DNA of 48,150 nucleotides from an uncultured Clostridium sp. (lineage in GTDB: Bacteria; Bacillota; Clostridia; Lachnospirales; Lachnospiraceae). Under the pieces are notes generated by a model. The model saw only the letters and a program-made list of their open reading frames with translations. It searched no databases and had not been told where the DNA came from. The stretch covers positions 1 to 48,150 of the forward strand of contig UQXF01000010.1 in the NCBI GenBank assembly GCA_900544905.1. The letters are read 5' to 3'. The position numbers were made by a program, and so were the translations under genes. Positions 42,574 through 48,150 of the stretch are shown piece by piece. The first letter of the stretch is position 1, and each line of letters begins with the position of its first letter.

Positions 42574-43689
42574 ATGCAGGATAGTGTTTTTAATGAGAAT
42601 GTTGATTATCTGTATCAGGTTCAGACTGATTTAGAGGCAGTGGAACAGCTGAGGCAGGAATTGGCAGAATATAAAAATCAGGAAAAGAATCTGAAAAAGG
42701 CGATTGGAACAGAGGAGAAGTCAATTCAGGATGAGATTGCCCAGACCATCCGCCGGCGTAAGAACGAGATTGAGAAGGTTTATGATGACCAGATTGATGC
42801 CAATAAAAATAAAAGCCGCAGTGTCCGTGCAAAGCGTGATAAGGCAAAATCCAAGCGTGTGGATGAGCGTGTATCTATGGAGACCGCAGATTTAACGGAG
42901 GAGAATCGCCAGCTTCAGGTGGAGATGAAAACTTTGTTTAAGGCACAGCACGTTCCGTACTTTTGTATGTCCAATCTGTATTATGCACTTTTTATGACGA
43001 AGCGTTTTTATGAAATCCTCATATTGCTTGTAACAATCTGTATTACCTATGTGGGAATTCCGGCGCTGATGTACATTTTGTCTGTGAATGTACTGTTTAA
43101 GGACAGTGAACATTTAACACTGTTATGTACCCTGACAGTATCCCTGACACTGTTTATATTGGGGCTTATCTACATTTTTATGCTGAATAAAACGAAATTG
43201 CGGCATTACAATACCCTGACAGAGGGGCGCAACATTAAGGATAAAATGGCAGCCAATAAGCGGCAGATGAAAGCAATCCGCAACCGGATTAATAAGGACA
43301 AGGATGACAGCCAGTATGGACTTGACAAATATGATGATAAGCTTGCGGAGTTAGAAGAAGAACTGAACCAGATTAGCCAGGAGAAGCAGGAGGCTATGAC
43401 GGTCTTTGAAAATGAGACAAAGCAGGTTCTCACCAATGAGGTAAATGACAGAAGGCTTGGCAGACTGGAACAGATGAAGGCTGACCTGGGGGCTATGGAA
43501 GAGCAGATGGCTGCCCTGGATGAGGATATCCAGAATTCTTCCCTTGCCATTGCCAATAATTATGGTGCCATTCTTGGCAAGGATTTCTGTACACCTGCAA
43601 GGGTAGCGGACTTGATATCCCTGATGGAGGATGGAACTGCGGATACCGTGTCAGAAGCCATTGCGGCTTATAAGGGAGCGGGGCGCTGA
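42574..43689 (+). CDS. Coiled-coil protein with two central membrane segments, unknown function
   Basis: A 371-residue protein. Residues 18-125 and 215-335 are long charged coiled coils; two membrane segments lie between them (about 145-168 and 183-205), so both coils face the cytoplasm joined by a short outer loop. The C-terminal ARVADLISLMEDGTADTVSEAI may be a small helical adaptor. ATG 42574 is chosen because GAGAGG lies 7 nt upstream; a GTG at 42553 lacks one. The shape suggests a scaffold or membrane organiser, but no family is recognised. Its last 22 nt overlap yyaC on the other strand. Confidence 0.8.
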   Translation: MQDSVFNENVDYLYQVQTDLEAVEQLRQELAEYKNQEKNLKKAIGTEEKSIQDEIAQTIRRRKNEIEKVYDDQIDANKNKSRSVRAKRDKAKSKRVDERVSMETADLTEENRQLQVEMKTLFKAQHVPYFCMSNLYYALFMTKRFYEILILLVTICITYVGIPALMYILSVNVLFKDSEHLTLLCTLTVSLTLFILGLIYIFMLNKTKLRHYNTLTEGRNIKDKMAANKRQMKAIRNRINKDKDDSQYGLDKYDDKLAELEEELNQISQEKQEAMTVFENETKQVLTNEVNDRRLGRLEQMKADLGAMEEQMAALDEDIQNSSLAIANNYGAILGKDFCTPARVADLISLMEDGTADTVSEAIAAYKGAGR

Positions 43690-44222
43690 GTGTCTAAGAA
43701 GCACCAGTGGATGGCATTACCGATACAGTTTGCCAGTGTCATTACTGTGTGGAGGCGGGTGCTCTGTAATAAAATTGAATTTGGGAAACCGGCAACATTT
43801 ACAATGCCTGTGATGGAGAGATTTCCTATCGCAGGCAGTTTTTTATTGACGCCTTTTCCCGGCATCAGAGGGTTTTTGCTCAGCGTTGCATATCCGATAT
43901 GCTCAGGAATGCCCAGAGAGGCGTCAATGGCAATGATAAATGGATTTTCGTGCTGGTCATAAATTCCCTGGATGGTTTCTTCTAAATTTAATGCATGGAT
44001 AGGCTGTTCCAAAGTGCCATAAACCGGAACCTGTGGAAGTACATTTTTTAAATGCTCCCCGACCAATGGACCTAAGCAGTCGCCGGTGGCACGGTCTGTT
44101 CCGATGCATAATATAATAATATCTTCTAAGTCGCTGCAATTGTTTTCAATTGTCTGGTACAGCTCATTTTTTAATTGCAATGCAGCGTCCTGTTCAAATG
44201 CATTATAATATAATGGGGTCAT
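43668..44222 (-). CDS. yyaC: Sporulation protein YyaC, putative spore protease
   Basis: A 184-residue protein related in fold to hydrogenase-maturation and germination (GPR) proteases. The motifs CIGTDRATGDCLGPLVGEHL near residue 40, YGTLEQPIHALNLEE near 68, IAIDASLGIPEHIG near 96 and MPGKGVNKKLPAIGNLSITGIVN near 118 are those of YyaC. In Bacillus the gene is made in sporulation; the exact substrate is unclear. Its presence argues for a spore-forming lineage. It is a single gene whose 3' end overlaps the coiled-coil gene. Confidence 0.93.
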   Translation of the reverse strand: MTPLYYNAFEQDAALQLKNELYQTIENNCSDLEDIIILCIGTDRATGDCLGPLVGEHLKNVLPQVPVYGTLEQPIHALNLEETIQGIYDQHENPFIIAIDASLGIPEHIGYATLSKNPLMPGKGVNKKLPAIGNLSITGIVNVAGFPNSILLQSTRLHTVMTLANCIGNAIHWCFLDTQRPAPL

Positions 44223-44475
44223 AGCTCAGTCTCCGTTTCCCTTGTTCTTTATTGTATGAAAAGTATAAACATTTTGAGCCTGTTTTAGACAGAGAAGTAA
44301 AAAATATCCTCTGGCTTGTCGTATTTTCTATAGAAAAGCAAAAAAAATTCTGATATTGCGGACATTTTTATAATGTGAAGAACAATTTTAGACATGAAAA
44401 GCAATTTTTTCGTGATAAGTTACAGAAAGGCAAAATTGTTATGAAATGATAAATCACGGAAAGGAATGGAAAAAC

Positions 44476-45627
44476 ATGATTGAAATAGTCTATGATAAAG
44501 AGGACCAGACAGAAGATAACATTTTTGCGGGAATTACATTACCAAAGAATATCAGGCAGATAGGTGCACCGGATGGGAACAGAAGAATATATATTGAGGA
44601 TTATGTCATGACCTATTTAAATCAGCTGGCTAATCCAAATTCAACCTTTGCAAGGGGTGCGATTCTGGTAGGGGAAAGCGTAAAAGGAGAAAATGGTGAG
44701 GTTGTATTTGTGAGCGGGGCTCTGGCGGCGCAGAATCTGGAGCTTGATTTAGAGGAGACAACCTTTGACGGAGAGACCTGGAGTTATATTTATCAGGAGG
44801 TTAAAACCTACTTCCCGGATTTGGAGGTTGTGGGATGGTTTTTGTCTCGGATGGGATTTTCCATAGAGGTAAATGATATGATTGTCCGGCTTCACATGGA
44901 TAATTTCGCCGGCCCGGATAAGGTGCTTTATATTATGGACGCTTTGGAGGGGGAAGACGCATTCTATATGATGGAGGGTGAGTGCCTGCGCAGGCAGAGC
45001 GGTTACTACATTTATTATGCCAGAAACGAGGCAATGCAGAATTTTATGATTGAGTCAAAGGAGGCAACCGGCGAGAGGGAACCGGATGAGGTGGAGCAGA
45101 AGGATGAAGCGGTGCTGCGGAATTATAAAAAAATTATGGAGGAAAGGGCAAGAAATGCTAAGATTGAAAGGCTGAACCATCGTCTGTACGTGCTCTGCTC
45201 CGGGCTTACCGTAGCGGTGCTTGCTCTTGGTATAGCGGTTTTTTCCAATTACCAGATGCTTGAAATGATGGAAACAAGGCTGGTGGAAAGTGGGTTAATC
45301 GCATATGAAGATAGTGGACAAGCTACTGAGGAGGGCGGGAAAAGCGATAGCCGGACGGAAAACAGCAGCACTGCAAAGACAGAAGAGGATTCCGCAAAAA
45401 AAACAGAAAGCGGGCAGACAGAGATGGCGGAATCGGGACAGGTGCGCTCCGTGGCAGCGAATCTGCCTCAATATTATGTGGTTCAAAATGGAGATACATT
45501 ATCATCCATTAGCTTTAAAATGTATAATTCTGTGGGCTATGTAGCGGAGCTGATGGAGGCAAACGGCTTTGGTGAGGCAGATGAAATCCATGAAGGCGAC
45601 AGAATTTTGATACCAACCGTGGATTAA
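44476..45627 (+). CDS. Membrane protein with degenerate MPN/JAMM-like domain and extracellular LysM
   Basis: A 383-residue protein in three parts. Residues 25-190 look like an MPN (JAB/JAMM) domain: a G-[AV]ILVGES strand, the core VVGWFLSRMGF (119-128), VLYIMDALEGEDAFYM. Active JAMM proteases have GWYHSHPGF; here both zinc His are replaced (L123, R125), so it would be inactive. Residues 238-258 are one membrane segment. A Ser/Thr/Glu-rich linker leads to a LysM domain (333-382; YYVVQNGDTLSSISFKMYNS) that binds peptidoglycan. ATG 44476 is chosen for AAAGGAA upstream; ten further codons are open before it. The MPN call is my own motif comparison. The DUF5711-like gene follows 88 nt later. Confidence 0.8.
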   Translation: MIEIVYDKEDQTEDNIFAGITLPKNIRQIGAPDGNRRIYIEDYVMTYLNQLANPNSTFARGAILVGESVKGENGEVVFVSGALAAQNLELDLEETTFDGETWSYIYQEVKTYFPDLEVVGWFLSRMGFSIEVNDMIVRLHMDNFAGPDKVLYIMDALEGEDAFYMMEGECLRRQSGYYIYYARNEAMQNFMIESKEATGEREPDEVEQKDEAVLRNYKKIMEERARNAKIERLNHRLYVLCSGLTVAVLALGIAVFSNYQMLEMMETRLVESGLIAYEDSGQATEEGGKSDSRTENSSTAKTEEDSAKKTESGQTEMAESGQVRSVAANLPQYYVVQNGDTLSSISFKMYNSVGYVAELMEANGFGEADEIHEGDRILIPTVD

Positions 45628-45715
45628 CGGTTTAAGGAAAAAGAAATAGGGGTAGTACCTTTTCTGAAAATATGATATCATAAACACAGTAAAATCATAA
45701 GAAAAGGTTGATAGA

Positions 45716-47011
45716 ATGAGAAGAGATACAAACGAGCCGGAGGCTTTAGAAAACAATAAAAGAGAAGAAAAGAAAAAGAGATTCTTTTTGCAAAAGAAAG
45801 AGAAGAGAGCAAAGGCGGAGCCGGTGAATGAAGAGAGTGAAGAAACCGGGAATGCATTTTGGAAGCATTTGCTGCAGAAGGTGCAGATAAAAGCGGTTGT
45901 TGCGGTGCTGGCTGTTATCATAATAGCGGCAGGCTGTATTTTCTTTGCAAATACGAACTATAACAGTTACGAGGTGGTGGAAGAGACCAGCGTTAAGAAT
46001 GCATCTGTGGTGGATTATGTTCCGTATCAGAATTCCCTGTTGAAGTTTAGCAAAGATGGGGCAACCTATGTGGATGAAAAGGGTGAGGCAGTCTGGAACG
46101 AGACCTTTGCAATGAAAATGCCGGCGGCGGATGTGTCTGGTGAATATGTGGCAATTGCCGATTTAAATGGCAATGACGTGTATGTGTTTAATAAGGAGGG
46201 GAAGGTCAGCAGTACCACAATGCCTTATAAAATATGCGATATTGCAGTGGCAGGCCAGGGTGAGTTTGCGGTTATCTTAGAGGGCGAAAAAGAGAATTAT
46301 ATTAATATTTATGACAAGAACGGGGAACAGATATCCGAAATACAGACCACGATTGATAAAAGCGGTTATCCGATGGATATTGATTTGTCAGAGGATGGAG
46401 AAAAATTGTTTTCTACATATTTATATTTAGATGGCGCCAGTGCAAAAAATGGTCTGGCAGCTTATAACTTTGGAGCAGTGGGGCAGAATGAAAATGCGGA
46501 TAGGCTGATGGGGGGATACCAGCTGGAAGACACCATTGTTCCCAAGGTGGAATTTCTTGACAATAATACCATATGTGCATTTGGAGATACCCAGTTTATC
46601 ATTTATACCATGAAGGAAAAACCAAGCCAGAAGGCAGTGATTGCTTTTGAGGAAGAGGTTCAGAGCGTGGTATATAATTCTGATTATATAGGGGTGGTGC
46701 TGCCCAATACGGCGGATGATAAAAATGATGCGCCATATATATTGGAATTGTATAATACCGGTGGACGGAAGGTTATGACACAGGAAATAGACTTTGCTTA
46801 TGAAAATGTGAGAATGAGCAAGGATGAAATTGTTTTTACCGGCGGGACAGAATGCCGGATTTATACAATTAAAGGAAATCTGAAATTTTCCTATGCCTTT
46901 CAAAAGAATGTGACAGATATGGTGCCAACAGGATATAGCAGGCGTTATATTGTGTTGTATGACAGTGGTTCGGAAGTTATTAAGCTTACACACGAAAGTA
47001 AAAAGGAATAA
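45716..47011 (+). CDS. DUF5711-like membrane-anchored propeller-type protein
   Basis: A 431-residue protein. Residues 1-56 are very basic and cytoplasmic, 58-78 form one membrane segment (IKAVVAVLAVIIIAAGCIFFA), and the remaining 350 residues are outside. The outer part consists of repeated four-strand-like blocks (VSGEYVAIADLNGNDVYVFNKEGK; GYPMDIDLSEDGEKLFSTYL; VYNSDYIGVVLPN) that suggest a beta-propeller, as in DUF5711. No enzymatic motif is seen. The CvpA-family gene begins 2 nt after its stop, so the two are one operon, perhaps an envelope assembly. Confidence 0.83.
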   Translation: MRRDTNEPEALENNKREEKKKRFFLQKKEKRAKAEPVNEESEETGNAFWKHLLQKVQIKAVVAVLAVIIIAAGCIFFANTNYNSYEVVEETSVKNASVVDYVPYQNSLLKFSKDGATYVDEKGEAVWNETFAMKMPAADVSGEYVAIADLNGNDVYVFNKEGKVSSTTMPYKICDIAVAGQGEFAVILEGEKENYINIYDKNGEQISEIQTTIDKSGYPMDIDLSEDGEKLFSTYLYLDGASAKNGLAAYNFGAVGQNENADRLMGGYQLEDTIVPKVEFLDNNTICAFGDTQFIIYTMKEKPSQKAVIAFEEEVQSVVYNSDYIGVVLPNTADDKNDAPYILELYNTGGRKVMTQEIDFAYENVRMSKDEIVFTGGTECRIYTIKGNLKFSYAFQKNVTDMVPTGYSRRYIVLYDSGSEVIKLTHESKKE

Positions 47012-47013
47012 AT

Positions 47014-47718
47014 ATGAGTACAGTCTGTATTGTAATAGGAATTTTATTTTTTATATGTATTTTGGTGGGATGGATACAGGGTCTGCTGCGGGTGATTGTC
47101 TCCGTGGCGGGACTGATAGCCAGTCTGATTGTGGCAACTTATGTAGCGCCTCATGTGAGTGGTTATATGGAGGAGCATACTCAGGTGGATGAAAAAATTG
47201 CAGATTATATATCGGAAGAATTGCAGTTCTCTGATGCGGGCAAAGAAGCAACCAGAGGAATCCAGGTGGAAGTAATCAGCAAACTGCCTTTACCGGAATC
47301 ATTGAAGTCGAAAATACTGGATAATAATAATTCTGAAATGTACGATGCATTAGATGTCAGCGGTGTGTATGATTATATTGCGAAGTCAATTGCAGTCGTT
47401 ATTTTGAATGCAGCAGTGTTTTTGCTGCTTATTTTCATTTGCAGGATTTTCTTTTTCTTCCTGGGAAAATCCATTGGAAGCTTTGCGAAGCTGCCAATAG
47501 TCCGTTCCATTGACAAAATTGGCGGTGGGCTGCTTGGTGCGATGAAGGGATTGATTTTTATCTGGATTTTCTTTTTGATTCTTTCCATAACAAGTACATT
47601 TGTATGGAGCCAGAATATCATAGCGCAAATTAACGAATCTGTGCTTTTAAAATTGTTGTATGATAACAATGTACTACTAGATATTGTAGGGGATTTAACA
47701 AAGATTTTATTCCTTTAA
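47014..47718 (+). CDS. CvpA family membrane protein
   Basis: A 234-residue protein with four to five membrane segments (VCIVIGILFFICILVGWIQG; VIVSVAGLIASLIVATYVAP-like second segment; AVVILNAAVFLLLIFICRIFFFFLG; LLGAMKGLIFIWIFFLILSIT). The order and the GWIQGLLR and IDKIGGGLLGAMKG turns match the CvpA/colicin V production family, which in various bacteria affects envelope integrity and stress resistance. It starts 2 nt after the DUF5711-like gene. The rRNA promoter lies 40 bp downstream. Confidence 0.88.
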   Translation: MSTVCIVIGILFFICILVGWIQGLLRVIVSVAGLIASLIVATYVAPHVSGYMEEHTQVDEKIADYISEELQFSDAGKEATRGIQVEVISKLPLPESLKSKILDNNNSEMYDALDVSGVYDYIAKSIAVVILNAAVFLLLIFICRIFFFFLGKSIGSFAKLPIVRSIDKIGGGLLGAMKGLIFIWIFFLILSITSTFVWSQNIIAQINESVLLKLLYDNNVLLDIVGDLTKILFL

Positions 47719-47758
47719 ATATGGATAAAAAATATGTCAAAAAATTTGAAAAAAGGTG

Positions 47759-47787
47759 TTGACAAGGGAATACCCATGTGCTAATAT
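47759..47787 (+). promoter_or_regulatory. rRNA operon promoter
   Basis: TTGACA, 17-bp spacer, TAATAT, preceded by an A/T-rich stretch (47727-47753) suited to be an UP element. About 300 bp before the 16S start. Confidence 0.85.
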
Positions 47788-47794
47788 TAACTTC

Positions 47795-48091
47795 GTTGCG
47801 GCGCTGGGAACAGACAGCGAGCGGCAACAGGAACAATGAAAACAGAATAAAGGTTAAACAACAAAACAACCCTGAAAATTCTAAAGAGAATTTTTAACGA
47901 ATGTACAAAGAAAGTACAGTAAACACAGCAGTGAGTACGAAAGCTCACCATCGCCCGCAGGGGCTTGGTTCGCTAAGTACTTGTTGCATGGGTGAAACAA
48001 AGACCCGACAAAAGTCTCGTCAAGTTTCACTCCAGGTAAAACGGGATTGATTAGCCAGCAATGGAGAGTCATGAACGGGATACAGACTTTT
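47795..48091 (+). other. 16S rRNA leader
   Basis: Transcribed spacer with several hairpins: AAAATTCT/AGAATTTT (47875-47894) and TGGGTGAAAC (47989-47998) with GTTTCACTCCA (48024-48034), one bulge, enclosing the loop with AGACCCGACAAAAGTCT. No ORF and no tRNA is present. Such leaders carry antitermination and RNase III processing signals; the partner strand beyond the 16S 3' end is outside the window. I see no clear boxA. Confidence 0.7.

Positions 48092-48150
<59 letters not shown>

Overview
The window looks like a chromosomal contig from a spore-forming, anaerobic Firmicute of the Clostridia, most likely Lachnospiraceae. The evidence is AT-rich intergenic DNA with strong AGGAGG ribosome sites, a YyaC-type sporulation protease, a MetH without its reactivation domain, DUF6145-, DUF5711- and DUF6273-like proteins, Rpn/PDDEXK-type nuclease paralogues, and a 16S rRNA 5' end at the right edge. 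The left 48 bases are not biological: they are an Illumina Nextera i7 adapter still attached to the contig. No species is named because nothing seen here decides it.

Layout. 1-3887: 3' part of feoB, a MATE exporter and glycerate kinase. 3888-5235: an Rpn-type nuclease gene with its own promoter, a 9-codon leader ORF and a hairpin that hides its ribosome site. 5362-8833: a siroheme nitrite/sulfite reductase, an AraC regulator and a membrane-anchored DUF6273-like protein. 8914-10903: a two-component system. 10922-12990: a MarR regulator and a second MATE exporter, separated by a 60-nt palindromic element. 13051-14972: a small hypothetical protein, the second Rpn-type nuclease with the same kind of leader, and a GNAT acetyltransferase. 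15119-17875: a three-gene ABC exporter. 18048-19653: a secreted CAP-domain protein, a 210-bp MITE-like element and pncC. 19681-23388 (minus strand): S4 protein, trkA, trkH.

23570-28519: dtd, metH, ilvN-ilvC and a small Cys-rich protein. 28636-31618: a CorC/HlyC-type membrane protein and an ABC-F ATPase with one degenerate ATP site. 31767-35415: a sugar-type ABC importer (lipoprotein and two permeases). 35466-39755: aminotransferase, DUF6145-like protein, coaX, dusB and truA. 39868-44222: an unknown protein, a degenerate HD-GYP protein, a CBS protein, a coiled-coil membrane protein and yyaC. 44476-47718: a LysM protein with a degenerate MPN/JAMM-like domain, a DUF5711-like protein and a CvpA-family protein. 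47759-48150: rRNA promoter, leader and the 16S start.

The strongest candidate for something undescribed is the paired Rpn leaders. Two nuclease paralogues about 9 kb apart each have a TTGTnA-17-TAAAAT promoter, a 9-codon ORF ending in Pro-stop, and directly after it a hairpin whose 3' arm contains the nuclease Shine-Dalgarno. The arm sequences differ between copies but the pairing is kept, which suggests selection for translational control of a DNA-cutting enzyme. Other points of interest are the MITE-like element, the MPN-like/LysM fusion, the co-degenerate second ATP site of the ABC-F protein, and a dispersed intergenic repeat.
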